Part shown: positions 14,014 through 21,264 of the stretch, piece by piece
Layout: each line of letters opens with the position of its first letter
How positions within the stretch are numbered: position 1 is the stretch's first letter
Source: Actinomycetota bacterium
GTDB lineage: Bacteria; Actinomycetota; Actinomycetes; S36-B12; UBA10799
DNA: 21,264 nucleotides
Assembly: GCA_003452655.1 (NCBI GenBank)
Contig: DMNR01000193.1
Location: 409 to 21,672, forward strand
Direction: 5' to 3'
Notes under the pieces: model-generated
The model's input: the letters and a program-made list of their open reading frames with translations, nothing else
Databases searched by the model: none
What the model was told of the DNA's origin: nothing
Program-made: the position numbers and the translations under genes

Positions 14014-15638
14014 TCCGATTCGAGGACGTGACCGTTACCTATTCCGAGGCGCTTTCCCCGGCCCTGCGCAATGTCAATCTCAACATTCGGGAGGGGGAAC
14101 TTGCTCTCCTGGTGGGTCGAACGGGAAGCGGTAAGTCGACGCTGCTGCGCGCGATCAACGGACTCGTACCGCACTTTACCGGCGGTCTTCTGGAGGGACG
14201 CGTGACCGTCGCGGGCCGCGACACTCGCACGAATCCCCCGCGCGAATTGGCAGATGTGGTCGGAATGGTGCCGCAAGATCCAATGAGCGGCTTCGTCACA
14301 GACACCGTGGAGGAGGAACTCGCTTACGGGATGGAAGCGCTTGGCATCGACCCCCAGACCATGCGCCGACGGGTCGAAGACACCCTCGACCTCCTCGGGC
14401 TGGTGGAGATCAGGGATCGGGCATTGCTGACATTGTCTGGCGGACAACGCCAACGCACAGCCATTGGCTCGGTGCTCACGACGAATCCTTCAGTGCTCGT
14501 CCTGGACGAACCGACCAGTGCCCTGGACCCCGGCGCTGCCGAGGAAGTTCTCGCGGCAATTCAACGCCTCGTCTTTGACCTCGGGCTCACTGTGCTCATG
14601 GCCGAACATCGACTTGAACGCGTCGTGCAGTACGCCGACCACGTGGTCGCGATTGAGACCGACGGCACGGTGGTCCACGGCCCACCGGAATCGGTACTGG
14701 CCGACGCTCCCGTAGCACCCCCGGTGATCGAACTCGGGCGGCGTCTCGGGCTATCACCCCTGCCGTTATCCGTGCGTGACGCTCGACGCGAGACCGCTAG
14801 TTGGCGTCACCTGCTCGACGACTCGCAATCTGCTGCGGCAGTTCCAGTTTCGGCTTCCGGCGAGTCGGCAATGGTTGCCAACGTGGATCACCTGAGCGTG
14901 CTCTACGGCAATTTCGCAGCCGTCAACGATCTCACTCTCACGGTGAAACGTGGCGAGATAGTCGCCTTGATGGGGCGTAACGGAGCTGGAAAGTCAACTC
15001 TGCTCAACTCCATGGTCGGCCTACAGAAGGCCGACCGCGGTCGGGTCCAGGTCGGCGCGCAACTCGCGGATCCCTTCGGCATGCCGGGCCACGAACTGCT
15101 CAAGCATGTCGGTTTGGTACCGCAGGAGGCCGGGGACATGCTGTACGCCCAGACCGTGGCCGCCGAATGCGCGGCGGCCGACCGTGATACCCAAGCCGTC
15201 TCGGGCACGACGCGAGCTCTCCTCGAACAGTTCGCCCCCGGGATTAGCGACGAGACCCATCCGCGCGACCTCTCAGAGGGGCAGCGACTCTCGCTCGTCC
15301 TGGCGATCGTATTGACGGCCCGCCCGCCACTGGTCCTCCTCGACGAACCGACGCGCGGACTGGACTATCCGGGCAAGGCGAACTTCACCCGGGTGCTGGC
15401 GCAGTTGGCCGATGAGGGGCACGCGATCATGCTCGCGACCCACGACGTCGAACTTGTCGCGACCACTGCCCATCGAGTCGTGATCATCGCCGACGGTGAG
15501 CTGGTTGCGGACGGAACAACCGAGGAGGTCGTCGTCTCCTCGCCGATGTTCGCACCACAAATCAGCAAGGTGATGCGTCCCCACCCGTACCTCACTGTGG
15601 ACGAAGCAGTCCGTGCAATTGAGGCGGTGACACAGTGA
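14010..15638 (+). CDS. ECF transporter ATPase, two ABC domains fused
   Basis: Single chain of 542 residues containing both EcfA-type nucleotide-binding domains. Domain 1 (about 1-235) has Walker A GRTGSGKST (36-44), Q-loop VPQDP, signature LSGGQRQ and Walker B VLVLDEPTSALD, followed by switch His in MAEHR. Domain 2 (about 286-540) has Walker A GRNGAGKST (322-330), Q-loop VPQEAG, signature LSEGQRL (Gly to Glu at the third position), Walker B LVLLDEPTRGLD and the switch His in LATHD. All catalytic features are retained in both halves. ATG at 14010 (MIRFEDVTVTYSE) was chosen because it overlaps the EcfT stop and begins the ABC domain; a longer frame from 13761 is spurious. The stop overlaps the S-component start (GTGA). 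Confidence 0.95.
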   Translation: MIRFEDVTVTYSEALSPALRNVNLNIREGELALLVGRTGSGKSTLLRAINGLVPHFTGGLLEGRVTVAGRDTRTNPPRELADVVGMVPQDPMSGFVTDTVEEELAYGMEALGIDPQTMRRRVEDTLDLLGLVEIRDRALLTLSGGQRQRTAIGSVLTTNPSVLVLDEPTSALDPGAAEEVLAAIQRLVFDLGLTVLMAEHRLERVVQYADHVVAIETDGTVVHGPPESVLADAPVAPPVIELGRRLGLSPLPLSVRDARRETASWRHLLDDSQSAAAVPVSASGESAMVANVDHLSVLYGNFAAVNDLTLTVKRGEIVALMGRNGAGKSTLLNSMVGLQKADRGRVQVGAQLADPFGMPGHELLKHVGLVPQEAGDMLYAQTVAAECAAADRDTQAVSGTTRALLEQFAPGISDETHPRDLSEGQRLSLVLAIVLTARPPLVLLDEPTRGLDYPGKANFTRVLAQLADEGHAIMLATHDVELVATTAHRVVIIADGELVADGTTEEVVVSSPMFAPQISKVMRPHPYLTVDEAVRAIEAVTQ

Positions 15639-16477
15639 CGGCATCAACCACAACGTCCGGGCACACCGGTCGCGCGGTGCACATCGGAAAACGGTCCACG
15701 GTGGCACTGACGCTTGTCACGATCGTCGGGATCATGTCTTTTGGCTGGCCATTGCTGGCAGATCCCGGATCAGCCGCCGTTGCGCATTCGACAGACGCAC
15801 CCTGGCTGTTCGCCCTGCTCTTGCCGCTCGTGATCGCGGTGGTGCTTGCCCAGGTTGCCGACGGCGGAATGGATGCCAAAGGCGTCGCGATGTTGGGGGT
15901 GCTCGCCGCGGTGGGCACTGCGTTACGGCCACTGGGAACCGGAATTGCCGGCTTCGAGCCGATCTTCATCGTTCTCGCACTCGGTGGCCGGGCCATGGGG
16001 CGCGGCTTCGGGTTTGCGCTGGGCACGATCACATTGTTCAGCTCCGCTGCACTCACAGGCGGAATCGGACCTTGGCTACCGTTCCAAATGCTGGCGGCCG
16101 GCTGGTTCGGATTCGGCGCAGGATGTCTGCCACCTAACCTGAGGGGACGCGCGGAGACGGTCGCCCTCGCTGCATACTCCGCGGTGGCGGCATTGCTCTA
16201 CGGACTGCTACTCAACCTGTCCTTCTGGCCGTGGGCCCTTGGGCTCAGCTCACAGATCTCATACGTACCTGGCGCCCCGCTCGCGGAGAACCTCCAGCGC
16301 TGGATTGCATTCGATATCGCCACCTCCCTCGGTTTTGACATCCCACGCGCCATCATTACCTCTGTGGTGATTCTCCTGATTGGAAAACCTGTGCTCTTCG
16401 CTTTGCGACGAGCGACTCGCAGGGCGGCATTCGGTGCAACGCCGACTTTCACAGGAGCAACCGCAGATGGAAAGTGA
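15635..16477 (+). CDS. ECF transporter S component (substrate-binding membrane protein)
   Basis: Membrane protein of 280 residues with about six hydrophobic helices after a polar N-terminus. Typical S-component features include PLGTGIAGFEPIFIV, GRAMGRGFGFALGT, and GGIGPWLPFQMLAAGWFGF, in which a Gly-Pro-Trp/Phe-Gln-Met turn precedes a Gly-rich helix. The GTG start overlaps the ATPase stop by four bases (GTGA). Position after the EcfT and EcfA genes in a B12-riboswitch operon suggests it binds cobalamin, cobinamide or another B12-related ligand; cobalt is a less likely alternative because CbiM-type N-terminal His residues were not seen. Specificity is inference. Confidence 0.85.
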   Translation: MTASTTTSGHTGRAVHIGKRSTVALTLVTIVGIMSFGWPLLADPGSAAVAHSTDAPWLFALLLPLVIAVVLAQVADGGMDAKGVAMLGVLAAVGTALRPLGTGIAGFEPIFIVLALGGRAMGRGFGFALGTITLFSSAALTGGIGPWLPFQMLAAGWFGFGAGCLPPNLRGRAETVALAAYSAVAALLYGLLLNLSFWPWALGLSSQISYVPGAPLAENLQRWIAFDIATSLGFDIPRAIITSVVILLIGKPVLFALRRATRRAAFGATPTFTGATADGK

Positions 16478-17126
16478 CGTCGTTGGACCCCTGGCTGTGC
16501 AGCCACTTCCAGTGGCCTTGGGTCAGTTGAAGCCAATCGTCGAATGGTGGCTGACCTCGACGGACGCGATTCAACCCGGTGACGCGCCACCAGCAACTGC
16601 GGGAGAGTCGCTGGCTCTGATCAGCTCTGACGCTCCGGAACTACTCCCGATTTCCGGAGCCCTTTGCGCCTTGCTAACGAATCGCGACGCAGCGCAGGTC
16701 ACAAGCACAACGTATGACGAATTCGGCCGTATCGATCATGATGCCTGGATGATCGAGTGTGCGTTGGTTCGCGACCACCTCGCTCACCTGCGCCCACTAC
16801 GCAGCAATCTGCCGGAACTGCGCGCGAGCGTCCCGGCAGAGATCAGCGACCTGAGCGATCGGATGTGCGCCCCAGGTGGCGGACCGATCATTGTGGATGG
16901 CCCGATCGCCGCTGCCTCACTGCTGCTTGCCTACGAATCCGACCCCGAATGTTTGGAACGTATTCGCCCACTGCAGTCCGGCCAATCCCAGACCGAATCA
17001 TTAACGTGGGAGTACCTACGGATTGATCCGATACTGCCGATTTCGACCGGCTACCCGGATGGCGAACTCCTTGATGTCGGCATCGCACTCATCAACCGGG
17101 CGCTGACGTTGGCAACTCGGCGATAA
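16467..17126 (+). CDS. Shortened CobT-like protein, active-site motifs degenerate
   Basis: The 219-residue product has no clear known name. Compared from memory with mycobacterial CobT (nicotinate-nucleotide:dimethylbenzimidazole phosphoribosyltransferase, about 350 residues), collinear blocks appear. VALGQLKPIVEWW matches GALGSLEDLSVW. LALISSDA sits where VVFAGDHG lies. FGRIDHDAW-x5-ALVRD matches GTGIDDAGW-x5-AAVRD. PIIVDGPIAAASLLLA matches PLLLDGVAVTAAALVA. LRIDPIL with DGELLDVGIALINRAL matches LGLDPIVD with EGTGA and its helix. About 130 middle residues, including the GNTT phosphate motif, are missing; HRSSEPGH is not conserved; the catalytic Glu of EGTG aligns with Asp. No membrane segment. 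ATG 16467 has AGGAG 9 bases upstream and overlaps the S-component stop by 11 bases. Homology is likely, function unknown. Confidence 0.7.
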   Translation: MESDVVGPLAVQPLPVALGQLKPIVEWWLTSTDAIQPGDAPPATAGESLALISSDAPELLPISGALCALLTNRDAAQVTSTTYDEFGRIDHDAWMIECALVRDHLAHLRPLRSNLPELRASVPAEISDLSDRMCAPGGGPIIVDGPIAAASLLLAYESDPECLERIRPLQSGQSQTESLTWEYLRIDPILPISTGYPDGELLDVGIALINRALTLATRR

Positions 17127-17167
17127 CTCACCGGTCGTCAATTCCGACAGTTCTACATCATCAGTTG

Positions 17168-18289
17168 CTAGTCACGTGGGCTTGATTCAACGAACGGCGG
17201 GCGAACAACCATGGCGCGACACGACCGTCCGCGCACATCCACGACCACTTCGACGCCGTCGTTGACGTCGGCGTCGACCAGGGCCAGGGCAATTCCTGAT
17301 TTGAGGGTTGGCGAAAAGGTCCCACTTGTGGTCTTTCCAAGCACGACGTCAGCATCCGTCACGTCGCGCACGACCATTCCGGCGCGTGGAATTGCGCGGT
17401 CGACGCACTTGAGACCGACCAGCCGCCTTTGGATGCCGCTTTGACGAATCTTGCGCAGCTCGTGCAGGCCGGGAAAAGCAATCTTGTCCCAACCGATCGC
17501 CCAACTCAAGCCAGCTTCGAGCGGGTTGATGGACACACTGAGTTCGTGTCCGTGGAGGGCGTAACCCATCTCGGTGCGTAGCGTGTCGCGTCCGCCCAAC
17601 CCACACGCTCGGCCACCTAGCGCCTCAGCGTGAGTGCGCAGGAGTCCCCACCAGCGCTGGGCGTATGCGGCATCCACCAACAGTTCGTACCCTCGCTCAC
17701 CGGTGTAACCGGTCCGAGCAACGAGCACTTGCCCGTGGTCGGTGTCGCATTCGGCGAAGTGCAGATAGTCCAGGTCCGCCGGAAGGCCAACAGCCTCAAT
17801 GACTTGCTGACTGGCGGGCCCTTGGACGGCAATGATCGCTGTTGAGTGTGATCGATCGTCAACGCGCACGTCACTTGATTCAAGAACTCGCTCAACGGTT
17901 CCGATCACGATCGATGAGTTCGCAGCATTCGGCACCACAATGACTCGCTCATCGGAAACCAAGTAGACGAATAGGTCATCGATGACGCCGGCTCGGTCAT
18001 TACACAAGAGGCTGTACTGCGCCTGACCTGGACCAATCCGGTTCAGGTCATTGGTGAACACCTCATTGAGGCCGTCCTTCGCCCCGGGCCCCGTGACCAC
18101 GAAGGTCCCCATATGAGAAACGTCAAACAGGCCCACTCGTTCACGAACGGCAGTGTGCTCCGCGAGGACGCCGCCGCCGTCGAATTCAAGCGGCATCAAC
18201 CAACCCGCGAAGTCTCCGAATTTGGCGCCTCGCGTCTCATGATCCTGATGCAGCGGTCCGTGACGAGCTTCTGATTGCGGCACGTACAT
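17168..18289 (-). CDS. gcvT: Aminomethyltransferase (glycine cleavage system T protein)
   Basis: Transfers the aminomethyl carbon from lipoyl-H protein to tetrahydrofolate, releasing ammonia, in glycine cleavage. It has 373 residues, the usual length. Motifs: HGPLHQDHETRGAKFGDFAGW, LFDVSHMG, QYSLLCNDRAGVIDDLFVY (folate-site Asp pair at 104-105), VQGPASQ, ARTGYTGERGYEL, GLGGRDTLRTEMGYALHGHE, INPLEAGLSWAI and VGKTTSG-like LGKTTSGTFSPTL. ATG 18289 was chosen. A GTG at 18283 is a rival start because a possible promoter lies just before it; an open frame back to 18418 is not family-like. It converges on the CobT-like gene and is divergent from pepA. gcvH and gcvP are not in the window. No glycine riboswitch was seen. 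Confidence 0.95.
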   Translation of the reverse strand: MYVPQSEARHGPLHQDHETRGAKFGDFAGWLMPLEFDGGGVLAEHTAVRERVGLFDVSHMGTFVVTGPGAKDGLNEVFTNDLNRIGPGQAQYSLLCNDRAGVIDDLFVYLVSDERVIVVPNAANSSIVIGTVERVLESSDVRVDDRSHSTAIIAVQGPASQQVIEAVGLPADLDYLHFAECDTDHGQVLVARTGYTGERGYELLVDAAYAQRWWGLLRTHAEALGGRACGLGGRDTLRTEMGYALHGHELSVSINPLEAGLSWAIGWDKIAFPGLHELRKIRQSGIQRRLVGLKCVDRAIPRAGMVVRDVTDADVVLGKTTSGTFSPTLKSGIALALVDADVNDGVEVVVDVRGRSCRAMVVRPPFVESSPRD

Positions 18290-18290
18290 G

Positions 18291-18319
18291 ACGCTACCCG
18301 AGACAACCGCAACCACCAA
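18291..18319 (-). promoter_or_regulatory. Possible gcvT promoter
   Basis: Reading the minus strand, TTGGTG is followed after 17 bases by TAGCGT (18296-18291), a moderate match to -35 and -10 boxes. The expected transcription start would fall near 18283, where an in-frame GTG could serve as a leaderless start of gcvT. The rest of the 150-bp gap to pepA shows no other recognised element. Matched by eye only. Confidence 0.3.
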
Positions 18320-18439
18320 TAGCGGCACGACGGGTGAAGGTGCAATCAATCTCGGACGTGATCGGGTTAGAGTCACCTGCAAGACAAACTCGCTGTTTAC
18401 GCCTGTGCCGAAATCCATGCGGTGCTATTTGGAGGCCTT

Positions 18440-19948
18440 GTGACCGCAGTTCGACTCGCCGCCATTGATGCGACGGGGCTTTCCCTTGATGCCCTCGTCG
18501 TGGGTCTGACCGGCGGAAAGCGCGAAACCAAGGTAGAAATTCCTCCGAGCTCCGGGCTCGGCACTGGGGAACGCAAGCGAATCCTCGATGCGCTGCGCAA
18601 GCTCGGGGTGAAGCCGAAGGTCGGCGAAGTCATCAAGCTGCCCGGCATCAACGGGATTGAAGCTCCCCTCATCGTCTGTGTGCCGATCGGTGCCCCTGTG
18701 GAGGAAGTGACGCCGGAACTTCTTCGTCGCGCGGCCGGAGCCGCAACGATGAGCATCAACGGAGTAGAGCGTGTGGGCATCGCAATGCCCTGCACGAATC
18801 CCGCCGAGGTTGCAGCCACAGCTCAGGGCGCAGTGTTGGGCAGTTACCGATTCGAGAACTTCCGAGGTGCGGGTACCCCGACCCCAGTTCGCGGGCCCAA
18901 GACCGTGACCGTCCTGACGGACACACATCGCGACCGGCATGTTCGAGAAGCAGTCCGGCAGGCCGAGATCGTGGCGACTGAGGTCTGTCGAGCACGTGAC
19001 CTGGTGAACACCCCGCCATCCGCTCTGCATCCCAAGGAACTCGCCGCTGAAGCACTCGCGGCCGTTGCTGGCCTTGAGGTGACGACCCAAGTTCTCGATG
19101 AACGTGGCCTCAAGCGGGGGAAGTTCGGCGGAATCTTGGCGGTGGGCCAAGGATCGGCGCATTCGCCCCGACTCGTTCGCCTCGCCTACCGTCCAGCGCG
19201 GAGCAAGATCCACGTTGCCCTCGTCGGAAAGGGCATCACTTTCGATTCCGGCGGACTGTCCCTCAAACCGCCAACGGCGATGGAGACCATGAAGTGCGAC
19301 ATGGGTGGAGCCGCTGCGGTCATTGCCGCCACAGCTGCTATTGCCCGCCTCGGGCTTCCCGCATCGGTGACCACCTACGCGGCCTGCGCAGAGAACATGC
19401 CCAGCGGGACAGCCCAGCGACCTGGAGACGTGTTAACGACCTACGGCGGCCGTACAGTCGAAGTGCTGAACACCGACGCAGAGGGACGATTGGTGCTCGC
19501 TGACGCGCTCGTGAGAGCAGGCGAGGACGAACCGGACGTCATCATCGATGTTGCGACGCTGACGGGTGCACAGATGGTCGCACTCGGGAACCGGATCTCG
19601 GCGGTCATGGCCAACGATGACGAGCTTCGCGACGACATTGTCCGGTCGGCCGCCATGGTGGGTGAGCAGTTCTGGCCGATGCCGCTGCCTGCGGAACTTC
19701 GGGAGTCACTTGACTCCCCCATCGCCGATATCGCAAACATTGGTGACCGGATGGGCGGCATGTTGACAGCCGGTTTGTTCCTTCAGGATTTCATTGGCGA
19801 AGACACACCGTGGGCTCACCTCGACATCGCCGGACCTGCATTTAACGAGTCTGCACCGTACGGTTACACCCCCAAGGGCGGCACGGGCGTTGCGGTTCGA
19901 ACCCTCGTGCAGATTGTCCGTGACCTTGCGGATTCCAATTCCCTCTAG
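18440..19948 (+). CDS. pepA: Leucyl aminopeptidase (M17 family)
   Basis: Cytosolic di-metal exopeptidase, normally hexameric, that removes N-terminal residues from peptides and works in protein turnover, including Cys-Gly breakdown in some bacteria. It has 502 residues, typical of M17. The N-terminal domain (about 1-165) is followed by the catalytic domain with K264 in VGKGITFDSGGLSLKP, CDMGGAA, TYAACAENMPSG, YGGRTVEVLNTDAEGRLVL (N344-T-D-A-E-G-R350), DVATLTGA and NIGDRMGGMLTAGLFL. GTG 18440 was chosen because GGAGG lies at 18431-18435; the open frame begins at 18422 but that start would include the ribosome binding site. It corresponds to pepB (Rv2213) in M. tuberculosis, and lpd follows as in Streptomyces. 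Confidence 0.97.
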   Translation: MTAVRLAAIDATGLSLDALVVGLTGGKRETKVEIPPSSGLGTGERKRILDALRKLGVKPKVGEVIKLPGINGIEAPLIVCVPIGAPVEEVTPELLRRAAGAATMSINGVERVGIAMPCTNPAEVAATAQGAVLGSYRFENFRGAGTPTPVRGPKTVTVLTDTHRDRHVREAVRQAEIVATEVCRARDLVNTPPSALHPKELAAEALAAVAGLEVTTQVLDERGLKRGKFGGILAVGQGSAHSPRLVRLAYRPARSKIHVALVGKGITFDSGGLSLKPPTAMETMKCDMGGAAAVIAATAAIARLGLPASVTTYAACAENMPSGTAQRPGDVLTTYGGRTVEVLNTDAEGRLVLADALVRAGEDEPDVIIDVATLTGAQMVALGNRISAVMANDDELRDDIVRSAAMVGEQFWPMPLPAELRESLDSPIADIANIGDRMGGMLTAGLFLQDFIGEDTPWAHLDIAGPAFNESAPYGYTPKGGTGVAVRTLVQIVRDLADSNSL

Positions 19949-20079
19949 CGGGTTCGCTTCTTCGCGAAAGGTAATGCGGCGTACATCGGCGTTAGTTACC
20001 GCACATCTCAATCCAACTGCGGTGCACAGAGTTGGCCCTCGCGGTCTGCTAGTGCCAGGATGTGACCAGAGCATGTCAT

Positions 20080-20111
20080 CCAGCGCACGTCTTGGCCAGC
20101 GCACGTCTTGG
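20080..20111 (+). repeat. Perfect tandem duplication of 16 bp before lpd
   Basis: CCAGCGCACGTCTTGG occurs twice back to back (20080-20095 and 20096-20111). The last G of the second copy begins the GGGGAG ribosome binding site of the dihydrolipoamide dehydrogenase gene, whose ATG is at 20123. The 16-bp period is about 1.5 helical turns. It may be a recent replication-slippage event or a doubled regulatory site. Confidence 0.85.
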
Positions 20112-20122
20112 GGAGTATCGCG

Positions 20123-21264
20123 ATGAGCGACCAGCAATCTGACCTCGTGATTCTTGGTGGGGGCAGCGGCGGCTACGCGTGCGCCCTGCGCGCCAGCGAA
20201 CTCGGTCTCTCGGTGACCCTCATTGAGGAAGCTGAGCTGGGCGGTACCTGTCTGCACCGTGGATGCATTCCGACCAAGGCGCTACTGCATTCTGCCGAGG
20301 TTGCAGATACCGCACGTGAGAGCTCAACGTTCGGGGTGACGACCACACTCGACGGCATTGATATGCCGGCCGTCTTGAAGTACAAGGATTCGGTAGTCGC
20401 GCGTCTCTACAAAGGGCTTCAAGGTCTGGTCAAGGCGCGCAAGGTTAACTTCGTGCAAGGCACCGGAACTTTGATAGATCCGCACACCGTGCGAGTTGGG
20501 GACACTGATTACCGCGGTGAGAACGTTGTTCTGGGCACCGGTTCTTACGCCCGCAGCCTGCCAGGCCTTGAGATCGGGGGCCGTATCATGACAAGCGACC
20601 AGGCTCTGACCTACCCCGTGGTTCCTACTTCGGCGATCGTGCTCGGCGGAGGCGTCATCGGCGTCGAGTTCGCCAGCATCTGGCGTTCGTTCGGGGTCGA
20701 CGTCACAATCGTTGAGGCACTGCCGCGACTCGTCGCGGCTGAGGATGAGGCGAGCTCCAAGGTCCTTGAGCGCACCTTCCGCAAGCGGGGTATCAAGTTC
20801 CACACCGGAACCAAGTTCGCCAGTGCAACGACCGATGACTCCGGCGTCAGCGTCACGCTGGAGGACGGCACGGTACTGACTGCCGACCTCCTGCTCGTTG
20901 CGGTAGGCCGTGGACCGCGAACCGAGGGCATTGGTTTTGCAGAGGTCGGGATCGCGATGGAGCGGGGTTACGTGCTGACCGATGACCGCTTGCGAACGAA
21001 CGTCCCAAGCGTGCGGGCCGTTGGCGACATCGTTCCGGGCCTTCAACTGGCACACCGTGGATTTGCCCAGGGCATTTTTGTGGCTGAGGACATCGCAGGC
21101 CTGAATCCTCGAACCATCGATGAATCCGGAATTCCACGAGTCACCTACAGCGACCCAGAGGTTGCCAGTGTGGGACTCAACGAGGACGTCGCCAAGGCGC
21201 GTTATGGCGAGCAGGTCGTGAGCTACGAATACAACCTCGGCGGCAACGGCAAGAGCCAGATCCT
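20123..21264 (+). CDS. lpdA: Dihydrolipoamide dehydrogenase (E3), 3' part missing
   Basis: FAD-dependent pyridine nucleotide-disulfide oxidoreductase that reoxidises lipoyl groups of pyruvate/2-oxoglutarate dehydrogenase complexes and of the glycine cleavage system. 380 complete codons are visible of the usual 460-475. Features: N-terminal FAD-binding VILGGGSGGYACALRA, redox-active disulfide C43/C48 in GGTCLHRGCIPTKALL, NAD-binding IVLGGGVIGVEFASIW, VGRGPRTEGIG, the second FAD motif RAVGDIVPG followed by LAHRGFAQG, and the start of the dimer domain IPRVTYSDPEVASVG. The His-Glu active-site pair near the C-terminus lies outside. ATG 20123 is preceded by GGGGAG at 20110-20115. The gene follows pepA by 174 bp, and gcvT, another lipoate-linked gene, is close by. 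Confidence 0.95.
   Translation, partial: MSDQQSDLVILGGGSGGYACALRASELGLSVTLIEEAELGGTCLHRGCIPTKALLHSAEVADTARESSTFGVTTTLDGIDMPAVLKYKDSVVARLYKGLQGLVKARKVNFVQGTGTLIDPHTVRVGDTDYRGENVVLGTGSYARSLPGLEIGGRIMTSDQALTYPVVPTSAIVLGGGVIGVEFASIWRSFGVDVTIVEALPRLVAAEDEASSKVLERTFRKRGIKFHTGTKFASATTDDSGVSVTLEDGTVLTADLLLVAVGRGPRTEGIGFAEVGIAMERGYVLTDDRLRTNVPSVRAVGDIVPGLQLAHRGFAQGIFVAEDIAGLNPRTIDESGIPRVTYSDPEVASVGLNEDVAKARYGEQVVSYEYNLGGNGKSQI

Noticed and set aside
13731..14453. 240-residue minus-strand frame opposite the EcfT/ATPase junction
   Set aside because: Antisense to two secure genes and without any motif.
17127..17167. Intrinsic terminator between the convergent CobT-like and gcvT genes
   Set aside because: No stable stem followed by a T-run was found in these 41 bases.
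18290..18418. Extension of gcvT with a hydrophobic segment resembling a signal
   Set aside because: GcvT is cytosolic, the family starts near HGPLHQDH, and the region is the likely promoter gap to pepA.
18290..18439. Glycine riboswitch upstream of gcvT
   Set aside because: No glycine aptamer core was recognised, and the gap is too short for a tandem aptamer plus promoters.
1..21264. CRISPR arrays, tRNA or rRNA genes, insertion sequences, prophage
   Set aside because: No spaced repeats, cloverleaf-like segments with T-loop consensus, transposase or integrase frames, or terminal inverted repeats were seen.

Overview
The window looks like a chromosomal segment of an actinobacterium (Actinomycetota). 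GC content is fairly high, GTG/TTG starts are frequent, and genes are tightly packed. Gene content and order recall the Mycobacterium tuberculosis Rv2200c-Rv2215 neighbourhood (ctaC, adoK, erpA, glycerate kinase, DUF3043, cobT, gcvT, pepB) and the Streptomyces ctaD-ctaC ... nadA ... pepA-lpd neighbourhood. This comparison is from memory. No transposase, integrase, phage gene, CRISPR array, tRNA or rRNA was seen.

Left part (1-7244). ctaC-ctaD, encoding cytochrome c oxidase subunits II and I, run leftwards, and ctaD leaves the window. Divergent from them is a two-gene sulfur unit: a NifS/IscS-like protein that has lost its PLP lysine, overlapping a TusA-like sulfur carrier. A leftward group follows: glycerate kinase, erpA (Fe-S insertion), adoK-like PfkB kinase and aat (N-end-rule aminoacyl transferase). 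The aat 3' end overlaps the TusA gene tail to tail.

Middle (7284-11890). Rightward genes are nadA (quinolinate synthase, a 4Fe-4S enzyme), an MFS-type membrane protein, a DUF3043 membrane protein, an aldo/keto reductase and a translationally coupled 74-residue protein. Two clear RNA hairpins sit on either side of the DUF3043 gene.

Right-centre (11911-17126). A cobalamin riboswitch precedes a chain of five overlapping genes: a signal-peptide/C-terminal-anchor protein of the SCO2322 type, an EcfT transmembrane protein, a fused double ABC ATPase, an ECF S component, and a 219-residue protein that I read as a shortened, active-site-degenerate CobT homolog. It occupies the place where mycobacteria keep cobT. 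The system is probably a B12-repressed uptake system for a corrinoid, a corrinoid precursor or cobalt. The CobT-like last gene is the best candidate here for something undescribed.

Right end (17168-21264). gcvT (glycine cleavage T protein) runs leftwards. It is divergent from pepA (leucyl aminopeptidase), which is followed by a dihydrolipoamide dehydrogenase gene cut by the window edge. A perfect 16-bp tandem duplication ends at the ribosome binding site of that last gene. Overall the window links respiration, Fe-S and sulfur handling, NAD synthesis, lipoate/glycine/2-oxoacid metabolism and B12 supply.
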